The notes beneath the pieces are model-generated. The model was not told where the DNA came from, did no database searches, and saw only the letters and a program-made list of their open reading frames with translations. Both the position numbers and the translations under genes were made by a program. Source: Cymodocea nodosa (taxonomy: Eukaryota; Streptophyta; Magnoliopsida; Alismatales; Cymodoceaceae). From it: a stretch of DNA of 64,000 nucleotides. This document shows positions 23,623 through 37,400 of this stretch, piece by piece. Numbering within the stretch: position 1 is the first letter of the stretch; the number at the start of each line of letters is the position of its first letter. The DNA lies in contig JAZBRI010000008.1 of the NCBI GenBank assembly GCA_036874045.1, positions 2,991,001 through 3,055,000 on the forward strand. Direction: 5' to 3'.

Positions 23623-25899
23623 TCAATCGGGACTGAATGAATGGAAGCCGATTAGGCTATTATGTTACCGTGCAAATTATCTATGATAATACAATTAGCT
23701 TTTGTATTACACATTGTGAAGGAACGTTACATCAACTTTACTGCAGTATCCTTCCATATGCCTATGAAACAATCAGTAGTTATTGGTTCATCTAGTCCTT
23801 TATTTTGAGGTGGCGAACATTTAGGTCGAAAATATCTGTCATGAAATCCACGGTCGGCCTTTTAGGTAGATATTTGACTTACTGTCGGAGAATTAGCTTT
23901 TTCAAGGGGATTTTGTATACATGGGGTAATCATGAAAAATGGGAGGAGATGAAGGAAGAACAAGGGAAAACATTTTTTATGGTTTACTCCATTTATGCAA
24001 GGGATTTTCCTAAATACCTTTATTGGCAAATTTTCTTATCTTCTCTTGCCCGAAACCACGGAAAATCATCGTCTTTATCCTCCTGAAAGCGTCTCACCTG
24101 TCACTGTCGCTAGTCGTCCGTTGCCATTGCTGTGCAGCTGTACATCATAGTTTACCTGCTGTTGATTCGCCATGTCCCTCGATTAGAAATTGACGCATGG
24201 CGGAGAAAAATGGTGAAGTTATGTTTATTGTTCTCGTCATATACATAATAGTTGAAAGAACCAAGCTTTTTTTATCTGTTTAGGGTTACAGATAATGCAA
24301 AAGAGAGTATCAGCCATGCTATGAAAAAATAACCAACGAGCTTGGTTGGTACATACTAAGAATTGGTATGTTGAACTTAAAAAATCTAAAATTTTATATT
24401 AAACTCGATATAACATTTGTAGAGATGGTATCTTGAAAATCAAATAAAGATTTTTGACATATTAATTTTGTGAAGCATGATGATATCTAGGTCACCTTTT
24501 TCTCTCCTTTGACATAGCACAACCTGACATAATTTCAGTTAGAGACAATAACAATTAGACTGCACTAGAGGATGAACAAAACATACATTTCCTATGACTT
24601 CTCCTTTCTCTTTGGTTTTTGGTTTCTTCTTTACAGCAGCTTGACATTTCCTACATCTAACAACATTCACCATGCTCTTTTGATCAATTGGCAACTGAGT
24701 TATGGTCAGCATGCAACACAAGTTTTGATACATTTAAGCCATTGTAATCATCTTATCCTTAAGGAAAGGAGTGGGCTCCTATGTATATCAAAAACAGCAG
24801 GATGATTTCTCTAAAGTAATCCAGGAAGACAACACAGTCAAATAAGTTACTAACGTGTTCAATTATTATTTATTCCTCTAGTGATTTGTTTCTGGTGACT
24901 TCCTGTGAATCTATGCTTTGGGTTTTAATCACCATGTTAAATATTATTGCATAAAGTTTATTTATGCTTATGGTTCCATATTTTTCCCAATCAACCCTTG
25001 TACTCCATATTGATGCAAAACTGGGAAGTTATATTATTGTTAAGAAAGAAACAATATTGTATCTGTCATAGATGATTAATCTTTTTATGAACTATTTTCT
25101 CAAATATTTAAAAGTTGAGAGCAAAGATGTTATTAGTGAAATTCTGTCTTACCTTTCAAGAATGGAAATTGTTCAATATGTTTACAAATACATTTATGAA
25201 TAACTCATTTTATGGCACATTTAGAAATGGTAGAGGAAGGCTAATTAGTTGATTAGAAATGGTATCATATTACTACATACATAACTTTGAGACATATTAC
25301 TTATTCAATTTCTATATTATGTTAAATGTTTATATCATATTACAGAAACATAACTTCTGAAAGAAAGGAATACGTAAATTGAAACATCAAACAAGATGAA
25401 ATATTTTTAAATATTTTAGCAGTAGAAATTAAAAAAAGAAATGTAAAGTAATAGGACAGGAAGATTAACATGAATACATGGAATAAAATGATTATAAAGT
25501 ACAATAATAAGATTAAGACAAATGTGGAAAAAAAAAGTTAAAAGTAAAATAAAAACCTAAAGAATAATGTATAAAAATTATACCAAAATTTCAAAATAAA
25601 GTGAATGGAAGTGGAATTATATTTGTGGTCATACTAATGAAATGAAGTAGAGTGGTTATGACACAATTTCAAAAAAATATGAAGTTATGTTGATTGTTAA
25701 AGTCATGGCTGTTATTGAACTCATGTCATTTCTATTGTTGCATGTTTCATAGTTAGATATATATAAATGAAATCACTTGGTTATTATATTAGCTTCGTAT
25801 GTTCATGTTGAATTCTCTAGATGGTTTGTATATTTATGGTAATTATTGAAATGATTAGTATATTTATGTTAATTGTAGAAATGTTTGAAAATGTTTTTA
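23623..25899. other. Intergenic, mostly AT-rich, no gene seen
   Basis: Downstream flank of the glycine-rich gene. An open frame at 23805-24086 resembles nothing I know. The region may include the left end of the Harbinger element that follows, but no terminal repeat was found. Confidence 0.5.
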
Positions 25900-27080
25900 T
25901 ATTATATGTTCATCTTCAACAAATATATAACAGAGAAAGACAAAATTATATTAAGATATTGTTAGATCCTTTAATACCTCACCAATCATATAATTGTCAA
26001 AAATTATATCTCATGAGTCAACATATTTTTATGTAATTTTGTGACTTAAAAGAGATGGTAATAGAAGATAATAGAAGTATAAATGTTGAAGAAAAACTAA
26101 CAATTTTTCTTATTACAATTAGTTAAAATCAACAATATAAAGTTACAAGTGAGTGTTTTCATTGATCTTCTTAGATAATTAGTATATACTTCAATGAAAT
26201 TGTAAATATTACAATCAAATCATATCATATACTTTTAGCTAAGTCTTCATCATTAATACCAAGTAAAATTCAAAATGATCCAAACGTCTTCCTATATTTT
26301 AAAGTAATATGTTCATTATATTATATTGTCTTTTCTAATTCATTGATAGTATTTTTTATAAAATTGACATTATATTATTGACATTGTAATATTTTTTTCT
26401 ATTTAAGGTTCATTAGTGCTATTGATGATACACATGTCAACGTTATAATTTATAAAGAAAAAAATGTTAGATTTAAAAATAGAAAAGAGGAATTGATGTA
26501 AAATGTCTTAACAACTTATAATTTTAACACGAAAATCACTTTCATTATTATAAGATAGGAAGGATCAATTATAGATGCTTGAATATTATAAGATACTATT
26601 TCTCAACTATATCTACTTAAAGTCCCACCTAATATGACATTACTTTTGATTATATCACATTTATAATTTAATATTAAATTATATAAAATGCTAAATGTTG
26701 TATATATTGTGCATGTAAATATTATTTGATAGATGTAAGTTTTCCAAATAGTTTAAAATTTATTTCTCTATTTCGAGTTGTTCATTATCATTTATCAAAA
26801 TATGATCATAATTAAGTTTCTAATAATGCAATGGAGAATTTTAATTATAGATATTCACAATTGAAAAATATAATAGAATATACATTTGAAAAATATAATA
26901 GAATATACATTTGAAGTGATTAAATATCTATTTGCTATTTTACGAGAATATATGTCATATTTATTTGAAATGCAAGTGAATATTGTTTTAGCATGTTCTA
27001 TTTTTCACAATTTCATTAAAATAGTAGATCGAAAAGAATTACTTAAAGTTCTCTCATATTAATTAGTTGAAGTAAATATT
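25900..27080 (+). mobile_element. PIF/Harbinger transposase fossil
   Basis: Plus-strand translation shows the DDE_Tnp_4 order. FISAIDDTHVNV (from 26409) carries the first catalytic Asp and is followed by VRFKNRKEEL, NVLTTYNFNTKITF and EGSIIDA with the second Asp (about 26565-26580). DVSFPNSLKFISLFR, then VVHYHL (from 26732), carries the third. NFNYRYSQLKNIIEYTFE and then NIVLACSIFHNFIK match the conserved end. At least five stops and several frame changes make it inactive. Termini were not located; the element may extend to about 25.3 and 27.6 kb. Confidence 0.85.
26866..26915 (+). repeat. 25-bp tandem duplication inside the Harbinger fossil
   Basis: Two adjacent identical copies of a 25-bp unit (26866-26890 and 26891-26915). 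Since 25 is not a multiple of three, the duplication shifts the transposase frame. Confidence 0.9.
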
Positions 27081-28055
27081 AATGATATTGAAGGAACTTG
27101 TTGGTATTATTGATTCAAAAAGTATATATTCTACTAGTAATACGAGTGTAAAATAAAGAAAGAAAATAGTTGATAAATTATGTGAAGTATTCCATGTAGG
27201 AAAGAAATAATGCATGGTATGTAATATTTTTGTTAAAAATTATTTGTAATGAATTATACTTATGATAATAATTGTATATAAGTTATTTCACATGTTACAT
27301 CTATATTTAATAAATTATTAATATATATTATATTATTTAAAATATTATTTTTCAAGTTAATAGCAATTTTTGTTAATTTAATATTTAATATTTTAAAAAT
27401 AATTAAATAATACATTTCCTGTTATTTCCTACGAGTACACAAACAAACACACACACATTAAAAAAGATTTCTCATCATTTTCTTTGATATACAAATGACC
27501 TTATATTCAAGTTATTTTCATTTCTCATTATTTCTACCATTTTTTGACGAAAAATGTACATAAATGAATCCTCAATGGTACTTCCTAATGAATGTACTGG
27601 GAAAATCTTAGGCATTCAACGGTACGGAAGACCGAGGAATACACCCTTGTTTTACAATCCGGAAAATCTCCAATCCCTTGATTTTGCTTGAAGTAGGGGA
27701 CGCGATGTGAAGATGTGGATCAGAATAGTATGAAATGACAAACTTGGATCAATCTTGTGGGCATTCATCTGCCGGTTATCTAAATCATTCATATTTATTT
27801 ATGTTTCAGTAATGGGATCAAGGTTTTTATCGGTACTTGTATGAGATTTTTCCGATAATGATGATATATATATTTTTACTTTGATTTGAAGCTTAATTAA
27901 TGTTCTCTGCTGTTGTTGTCAGGACGGATTTGAGATTCTGAAGGACTCACACAAAGAGATGGAAGGAAAGGATCTACAGTCCTAGGAAGATATCAGAGCT
28001 TATCTCCAGAGGATGACCAAGTGGCCAGCATGTGGACAAGTCAGCGCGATGATCT

Positions 28056-28139
28056 GCCACGTCGGCAGAACCAAATCCTCCCATCAGATTACATTCGAAG
28101 AGCCGACCGATCTCAACCACACTTCCCTACTCCACGTGT
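28056..28139 (+). promoter_or_regulatory. G-box and ACGT elements upstream of LHCB5
   Basis: CCACGTGT at 28132-28139 contains a perfect CACGTG G-box about 100 bp before the LHCB5 start, and GCCACGTC at 28056-28063 is a second ACGT core. G-boxes bind bZIP and PIF/HY5 factors and are common in light-regulated antenna promoters. No clear TATA box was seen. Confidence 0.6.
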
Positions 28140-28236
28140 CACCACTACATCCACCAGACCTCCAATTTAGTCTCCACCGCCACCGGAGCACATCCATCTC
28201 CCACCTCCCGGCGCCTCGACGACAGCCGCTACTGCC

Positions 28237-30289
28237 ATGGCACCTCTCGCAGCCGCCACAGCTCCCGCTTCCTTGGGCGTGTCGGAGATGCTGGGTAGCC
28301 CACTCCACTTCTCCGGGCCTGCTAGGACTGCACCAGTGCAGTCGGCCGCGTCTTCTTCGAAGATCGTCGCGCTCTTCTCGAAGAAGACCAAGCCCGCCAA
28401 GGCAAAGCCGTCTTCCGTGTCTCCGGTCAGCGAAGAGCTCGCCAAGTGGTACGGTAAGAACCTTCCTTTTCGCGTGTCGCTGCTGACGAAGCCTTTTTTT
28501 GGTCTTTACCTCGCTCCTTCCATGGTTGCTAAGTTCACGCGTGCGTCTTCCACGTTCAGGTCCCGACCGGAGAATTTTCTTGCCGGAAGGTCTCCTCGAC
28601 AGGTCGGAGGTGCCCGAGTACCTCAACGGAGAAGTTCCCGGAGAGTAAGCGCATTCTACTTCCCAACACTCTTTTTCTTCCCCCCTTTTTTTTTGAAAAG
28701 CAAAGATGAATGATATCTCGTAGGGAAGCAAAGAACCAGATCAAGGGTCCGTTTCTTTCTGGTTGTGGGTACATATGACAATGGTTTGAAATAACAAAAA
28801 TGATCGTATATACGTAGAATATATGTTTTGATAACATTGAACGGTTGTAATTAAAAGTTGGTGGGACCTTCTTTCGACAATTCAACTTTAAATTGTAAAT
28901 GCTTAATGTCATTAAGTTAGATACCTACAATCAACGTTGCTGTTAATGTCATAATGGCATTTTTATATTAAAACAAAAATTGCATGTGAACAATAATACT
29001 TCTTGTAAATCTCGTGATCTTATATTTTTTTCATAGAATGCTGAGAAGTTCTGTGGTATCCATATATAATATCGAAATTGATAATTATTTTTCGTAGTTA
29101 CAATTATTTATTTTTAAATGTAAATGTTACCATCATTTTGGCAACTAATAAAATTCTGTGGTACCCTTAATTATACGATAAAATCTCGTTGTAACTCTAT
29201 TTTCCCACTCTTGCAGCTATGGTTACGATCCTTTTGGTCTGAGCAAGCAGCCAGAGAACTTCGCCAAGTATGTGCGCCGCCCCTTTCGATTCTACGCACC
29301 CATGAACTTTTTTCGCTTCGTATCGGTTTCCTTAAATTTATCAAATCACAGTAACGACATCATTCACGGCGTACCGAAAAATTTGCATGTGAACTGCAGG
29401 TACCAAGCTTTCGAGCTCATCCACGCCCGCTGGGCCATGCTCGGCGCCGCTGGTTTCATCATCCCAGAGGCATTCAACAAATTCGGTGCTTCTTGCGGCC
29501 CTGAAGCCGTTTGGTTCAAGGTAATACTCTCATTTATCGATCAAAACACATCACACATCATGGTGCATGACCTTGGTTAGATTTTTTTTTCTGATATTAC
29601 CCGGTAATGTTTATGTGAACTTAAAACTTAACTTTTCTCGTAGGTAAAGCATAATTGTACTAGAATTAATGATCAAGCGGTAGTGATTGATTAATTAATA
29701 TGGGTTGTATGATGTTGGGTGCTTCACTGGTTGCAGACCGGAGCTCTCCTTCTCGACGGAAACACGTTGAACTACTTTGGCAAGAACATCCCAATCAATC
29801 TCGTCGTGGCCGTCATCGCGGAGATCGTTCTCGTCGGAGGCGCCGAGTACTACAGGATCACCAACGGGCTGGTACGTATGGCTGGAAAAACCCAACGGCG
29901 TCCGATTTTCTTGATCACAACACACACACACACACACACACACACATCCTGCTTTGACCTGCACGACATTACTGGTGTGCTTGCTTGCTTATCATGTTGG
30001 TGATATATTTTGTCCTTCGTCGTGATAGGACTTTGAAGATAAGCTCCACCCAGGCGGCCCGTTCGATCCACTGGGGCTGGCAAACGATCCCGACCAGGCC
30101 GCGCTGCTGAAGGTGAAGGAGATCAAGAACGGCCGTCTCGCTATGTTCGCGATGCTGGGGTTCTACATCCAGGCCTACGTCACCGGCGACGGGCCGGTCG
30201 AGAACCTGTCGAAGCACCTAAGCGATCCATTCGGGAACAACCTGCTTACCGTCATCTCTAGCTCCGTCGAAAGAGTTCCCACCCTGTAA
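28237..30289 (+). CDS. LHCB5: Chlorophyll a-b binding protein CP26 (Lhcb5)
   Basis: Six exons: 28237-28453, 28560-28644, 29217-29267, 29400-29520, 29737-29871 and 30029-30289. All are GT-AG and in frame, giving 289 aa. CP26 is a minor monomeric antenna of photosystem II in the thylakoid membrane, carrying chlorophyll a/b and xanthophylls and taking part in excitation transfer and photoprotection. The first ~40 residues form a Ser/Ala-rich transit peptide. The two LHC repeats are visible as [15 protein letters not shown] (from about 123) and [15 protein letters not shown] (from 234), the chlorophyll-binding and helix-crossing motifs. [14 protein letters not shown] and the end [15 protein letters not shown] are CP26-specific. 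It converges with the TFIIIC gene downstream. A (CA)13 run lies in intron 5. Confidence 0.97.
29921..29946. repeat. (CA)13 microsatellite in LHCB5 intron 5
   Basis: Perfect dinucleotide run in the 157-bp intron between exons 5 and 6. Confidence 0.95.
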
Positions 30290-31488
30290 TTAATTGATCC
30301 TTTCCGATTTAATCGAGCTTGCTTTGAGCGCATCAATCCTCTTCGTCGCAAGCACCGTAAAATGTAACGACGGCCTTCGACACTACCCATGCATATCCTT
30401 CCTTCATGCAATGTCGAGTTCTTTAATCGTTGGCTCTTTTCCCTTAAATTCATTTCTTTCGGATTTTCTTCGTTCTGAAATGAGCTTGTCTCGTGGAAAT
30501 GGTTCAAAATAATGGAGGGTGCTCATAACTCGTAATCCATTTCTTATTACTTCTTAGGGAAAGACTAAGCCTTTGATTTGCGGACGTTTGAGATATCCAC
30601 ACAGGCATAGCCCGAAGAACGTAACCCTCCCGCGTTGCGAATAATGAAAAAATAATAATAATAAAATTGTCCGCTAAGGGAAAAAGGAAGGACAAAATAA
30701 GAACATCACGTCGTGTAATGGGTGACCATTGGAAAGGAACATTACATGCCTTTTCTATTATTAAGTGAACTTTCGAGTTTCTAACGCAGTCAATTTTGAA
30801 GTAAATATTAAACCCGAATGTAGGTTCGATTCGACTTTTCTCTGTCATTATCCTTTAACAATAATATGATCGTATTTATTTACTTAAGTTAAATCATGAT
30901 TTTCCTGCAAAACCGCAATTATTTATATTGTTTTAAGTACAAAGGATCTTTCCTACCTTTGGTAGAGAAGAATGGAAGAGAATGCGAGACGTATAAAACG
31001 TTACACACGTGCAAAGTCTCCACTCGCGGATATTTATTAAGATCCAAAGATAGAGAGTTAATTAAACCCTAAATGAAAAGCTATCATTATCGCACAGAAG
31101 GTTGGAATCAGACGTCTGATAATGTGGTCACGTCTGATCTTCGATGCAGTTTGAATGTCACTTCGATAAATTTGATTTATTGACTAACTTTAGATGTATA
31201 AAATGACCAATAAGCATTATTACTTGATTTAAAGATCTTATATTCAAATCAAATACAATAACTAAGTAAACCATAAATAACGGCACTCGTAACTTCCACC
31301 AAAGTTCGATGAATATAAAAATCACCGTTATCCAAAGTTTTAAATTCACTAATTTATTTATATATTTTATCACTGAATAAATATAACCCAGATTAGGTTG
31401 AAATATTAACATAGTATTATAAGTTTATAATAAATGAACTAATTATATAATTACATTTAAATTTTAGAAATAAAAAAATTTACAAAAC
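30290..31488. other. Convergent intergenic region, LHCB5 and TFIIIC gene 3' ends
   Basis: Holds the 3' UTRs of two genes that face each other. AT-rich with no supported ORF, RNA or transposon. Confidence 0.6.
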
Positions 31489-34400
31489 TCATATGCTGCA
31501 GTATACCTTCAGAAGATGTCTGGCAAGATCAACAGCACCACTTTTCTTATATATTAGGTGCAAATTGTAAGCTGCTTCTCTGCGGAGATCGCAGCAGCAA
31601 GTTTTCTTGGTTTCCGCTTCATTGGGCAGTTTGGGAATGGGGTGATCCTCCTCTTTCATTTCCAGGACCTTTTCATAATAAGATGCTGCAAGAGTAACCA
31701 ATCCAACATGCTGGAAAGCTCTGGCTACGTTGTACAAGGCTTCCTATGGAACACACCGAAAGATGGTCGAATGAATGACGAGATCAAGAAAGTTTTTTTT
31801 TAACATTTTCAACAATAGTATCTATCAGCTCGACGGTCAAGTTTCCCGTTTATGCCAATAAAGATGTTTCAAAACAGATAAATAAAAGGGAGGTTATCTG
31901 AAACAAAATAGACCCATTATTATGATATGACATATAAAGCATGAGTCATTATGGATGATTGGCACCTGGCTTTTATTACATATATGAAGATACTCATAAA
32001 GGAAACCAAGGCCTTGTATGAGAGTAAGATGCTTATTCTTCAGTCTGAAACCAAGAGCCAAGTTTATCAAAGCAGTACCTGTAGAGCATGAGAAGCATAT
32101 GGTTATCTCTCAATAAGAAATCATAATCAAGAATTTTTCCAAGTGAATAACCAAATACCAGCGCAAAGATTAATCAGTGGATCATCCGGTCGTAACTTAT
32201 AGGCTTGCAAATACTTCCTAGCCGCATCTTGATGCTGACTATTCATGGTAAATTGATGTCCATGGATTATCATGGGAGGTACACAATTCTGCATGCTTTT
32301 TCCACATTTCTGCAAGAACTTTGCATGCTTGGGAAGTCGATAGTCCAATCTAAAATAAAGAGAAGCGGTAAGCCTGAAAAGGTAAAAAGAACAATCCAAG
32401 GGACGGAACAAATAGAAAGTGCAGTTGATTTTTGTTGATTATTGCAATAGTGTTTATCAAGATAACCACCAAGAAGACCCTTCAAAGTTCTTCAAGACCA
32501 GGAAAGTCGTGGAAGAAGAGGGGAGGAGACACCTAGATCAGCTATTATTGTCATATAAGAGGGCCATGTATATCTTACTGTAAATCTGGATGAATTCCTC
32601 GTATGATGTACAGAAATGTTGATGAACTAAATAAATTAACAGGCTTCATGGTAAAGTACAAGCCTTAGTACCACTTTAAAAGGACTAAAATTAGCAAGTA
32701 CCTCGAGATAACTGTATAATAGCAATTCCAAGCTGCATAACTATTAGGGTGCCGCAAGACCATGGATCTCACAAATTCATACCCATGCTTTGGGTCTGAA
32801 GCATTATATGCAATCTCTGCAAGTGAGAATAATGAATCAAGCGAGATTCAGCAAGCATTTATTTCCATGAAAACCGGTTTTAAAGATGGAACAAAATGAT
32901 TGTAATTTAATATACGGAAAGCTTATCCACAAGAAACAATAGAAAATAAGAGAGCAAATCATTATATTGCCAAGCTTTTACAAGTCCTCCGGCCAAAAGA
33001 TAGGTCACTGTTCATGATTAACATTCTTTGGAGAATCTTCAAACTTGCTACTACCATGAGAAAGTGAATAATACAGCAATACAAAAAAAATAAAAAATAA
33101 AAAGTGAAAAGACAAATAAAGAATCAAAAGAGGAAAATATGTATAGCTTGCACAACAATTTTTTTTAACTCTTAGTAAAGAAATCAATAACCAATGCCTT
33201 AATACAACCAAGAAGTAATCTTCATAAAGAGACAAGACATTTAAAAGAGTCGTATCCCTGCAAATATGCGTCTTAAACATGCATACAACTCTTATAAACA
33301 TTGTCATCGTTTCCTTCTGAGTTCTAATGACACATATGCCTTGAAATAGTTAAAATTTCCCAGAGTATACACAAAAAATCTTCATGAGAGAATGGTAAAT
33401 TTAAGTCTATTATCATAAAATCATATTTTCCAATTTAAAAATAATAATAGAGAAGCTCGAGAGTGATGTCAAATTATGGAGTTTAGTGAGAGAAAATGCC
33501 ATCACTAGTTCTGTTTTCACTTAGTTTATACTTCATAGTATTATCAAAAGAACAAGATGCTTACGAGCCCGAAGTGTTCTAAGTTGTTCTTTCTTTTCCT
33601 CAGGCATAAACTTGCATGATGCCTTCAAAACCAAACTAACAACTTCTAATGCTTCCCAGTATCGATGAAGGGAAACTAGAGCTTTACATAGCTGAAGAGG
33701 AAAAGGGTGAAATATCAATGAACAAGAATGGACACAAAGCTAAGAAATTGAAAGCAACAGAAATGAATTTTCTTAAAACACAAAACTACATGCATGATGC
33801 ATTTAGTGGTGACATGAGTTTAACATTTTAAATACCTTCCCATATAATCCATCTAAAATGTGCACTACTTAGCTATTCTACAACAATTAGAGAAGAAAAC
33901 TATAAAAACCACTTGATCATCAGAAATACATTTATTTAGTCCTTTTCCAAGAAACTCCTTCATAGAGTATACTTACATCCAAAATTAGATGATAGTGTTC
34001 TTCATCTTTCAAAAGTTTGGGAAGGGGTGGTTCTCGCTGTTCTTTCAGCTTCATGTGGTCGACCAAACCCTGTAAGCTGGTAACCACAAGTAATCTACTT
34101 GTACAATGTGGAAGCAAAATAAAGTTGTTGAGAGAAATAAAATCACTTCACCAGGGACTCATCATCCTGATCATCATCTTGCCAGCCTAGTCCAGATGCC
34201 AAAGCTTTAGCTTTTCTTTGTTCTCTTAATGCAATCCATTCCTGAAGCTTCTTTTTTGCTCTAGAAGCCTTAACCCTGATTTTAAAAAAAGAGGCTTAAT
34301 GAAGCTTTCCTAACAATAATCAGATGACACCAAGATTACTCCTTGATTCATTTCCATGTCATCGAAAATTATTTGGATTATAATGGAACTTCAGAAGTAT

Positions 34401-37400
34401 GTGAAGAACAAAACCCATCTATGACCAAATAAATCAACACAAAAAAATTGTTGCTTGAGTTTGCCATCACCAAAACAATTTGTTAGGGCATACATGGTAC
34501 TAGAGAAAAAAGATGATGTGGCAGCAAAGAACTCACAATTCTGATGGCGTGGCCATTGGTTTGAATCCACGAAAGACATTGTCGGCTTCATCATTTAGCA
34601 ACTCTGCCCTTTTAGAGAGATCGACTATTGTGAGCCTTTTTTTATTAGGAACCTTTTTAAATAAAGAATAACGTATCATTATTAAAGCAGTCCTAATCAG
34701 TTAGCTTGTAAAGACTGTTAACATGAGAAAATAGTAAGAGTCAATCTACTCTTGTAACTAAATGAGAATGTGATACTTATTAAAATCTTGATATCTTGTT
34801 TTATAAGTGATTTCATAACCATCACCAAGCTTGACGATACAATCCGTTGTCTCATGATCACTTCAGCAGAATCTAATGCTTTTATTATAATTTGAGAACC
34901 TTTACTCAAATGAAAAGGATTTGAACCATGAACATTGTAATTGAAGTAATATTCACTATACTGAAAGAGCTTCACTTTATTTGGTAATATGAATACAATT
35001 AAAATACAAGCAGCCAGTGCATATTACCGAAATTAGGATACCAACTCAAACACAATGAACAAAAAAAATAGGGGTAACAATGTAGTTTGACTTGTATTTA
35101 TTTTGTAATTATGGAAAGTGGAACTACTTTCTAGAACACCATCCTGCACAATCACTTTAAGGTCCTGCACATACACACGTTATTAACATGTAGGGGATAG
35201 GGTCTTTTCACCAAACAGTTTGGCTCTTTTACAATATTTAGACAAGCAATGCAACTCAAAACAAGGTTCTAAGGAGCTTTGATGGTCCAAGATTACATAG
35301 GGCCCATGATTATTTTGTCAATATAAAATGATATGAGACTAATCTTTAATAGTACAAAACACTAGTGATAGATATATGCATTGCACAAATTAATATTTTA
35401 TCTAAAAAGCTTATGATACATAATATAATAATATTACTTATCATTGAAGATAACATCATACCCCATTTTTTTTGTTTTATTAAGATTGTTGACCTTGATA
35501 ATGTTCTTTTACTTATAACTACTTGCTTATGACACATTCTCGAAATAATAATTAGATAAAAATAATAAAAAAGATATGTTTTCATGTAGACCTTCCTCGA
35601 TTAAAATAGTCAACAAAAAATTATTTAGAATTTTACTTGCAATCATTTACAAACTAAATTTCAACAATGAAAAGAAAATCACTTTTACAACAACAATCCA
35701 AGTCCTAATTTCACAATGTGAGGTCGATCACATGAATCTTTTTCTTTCAAGTACTTCTATTTATTGTTATATCTTCAATTAAATTACATAACTTTAATTC
35801 TTTTCTAATAATTCTCAAGTAAATAGTTTTAAGTTTACATCTACTTCTTTAATTTCTTATGCACTAATTAATTCTCATATTCTAACTAGTACATTCCTTA
35901 GTCTCCTAAGGCTATAATCAAACCACCTAAGTCAATTTTCTCTTATCTTCAATTGGTGCAACTATTATATTTCTAATAAAATTATTTTTAACTTATCCAA
36001 CATAGCATTACTACCCATCCATCTAAACATATACATCTTAACAATACTAACTTCTTACATATGCTTATGTTTTAGTCTAACAGTCTTAAGTTGTAAAGTA
36101 TAGTTGAGTAAATGACAATTTTCTAGAATTTTCTTTTTAATTTTAAAAGTATCCTTGTATCACACTATACCTCAAACGTGTTTTTCCACTTCATCCATCT
36201 TACTTTGATCCTATAAATAACATCTTCTATAATTTTACAATTGTTATTATAGATCCCAAGTATCTAAAAGTCAAAAAGGAAATCACTTTTAACAAGTAAA
36301 TTTATTTTTATTTGAGAGCATCTTACTTGTTACATGTGATGAAAATGATATAATAAGATATATGATTTGCCAACAAACTAAATTTTGGAAGGATAAACTT
36401 TTATTTCCAAGTTCTCTATACTATAAAACAAATGAAAATTTGAACTTTCACATGCATATCCAAACATTAAGTGAAAATTACAAAATTTGCATATGATTTC
36501 ATTTTGTTTTGTTTTTATACATATAGATTCAAAAGGTTGGACAAGTTTATCAATAAATATCAATTTTGAGATAATTAATGTGAATAAACAAAAAGGTAAA
36601 AAATTATTCAAGGAAGTAGTAGAGAAGACTAATAAAAAGGGTAATTAAAGCATAAGAAGAAAATTTATTGTTATATCCAAAATTTATAAAAATTTGCATA
36701 AAGGTTGTGATGAGGAAGCTTCATTTATTTGAATATAACATAATTCTTTTCAATACATTTGGATTCAAATTCTTGCACAAATTGAAAAATAAATCAAAAA
36801 TATCAGTTGAGATAATTAATGCAAATAAACAAAGATGTTGAAAAATTATCAAAGGTAGTAGGATATAAGAATATAATTAAAATAATAATAATTTAAAACA
36901 TCAGAAGAAAATGTGTTGTTTAAAATAATTTATATCGTTTCTAGGAATTTTTCCTTGGCTACTCTGTAATGTCATGATATTTTCGTCATGAATATTATCA
37001 TTGCAATTATGTTATTATTTATTTTTGATGGCAATACTAGTGACAAGAAACTTGTCCATGAATATATTATGTACCATAAAAAAATGAAATAATTATATAG
37101 AGAAATGTTAGATGGTGCAACAGTGCAACCCATATAAATCGACTACTGTAATATGATATCAAGCCATCTTATATAAATCAGCCTCTATACCTTTTCATTT
37201 AAAGATGCAATCAATAATGTTTCACGAACAGGTGATAAGATCGTATCCACAAATTCATCAAGCATTCCTTTTCCATGATAAATTCTAGCAAGCTGCATTT
37301 TAACTCTACCATCAGCCCACCAAGGCGTAGTTTCCACAGAATGATTACCACATGTTAACCCTGCACGGTGGTGTAAATGATGCAACTTGACATTGAATAC

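Noticed and set aside
23805-24086. A 93-codon plus-strand frame after the glycine-rich gene
   Set aside because: No family resemblance and no promoter or splice context.
28084-28731. A 215-codon minus-strand open frame across LHCB5 exons 1 and 2
   Set aside because: It is the antisense shadow of GC-rich LHCB5 coding sequence and has no family features.
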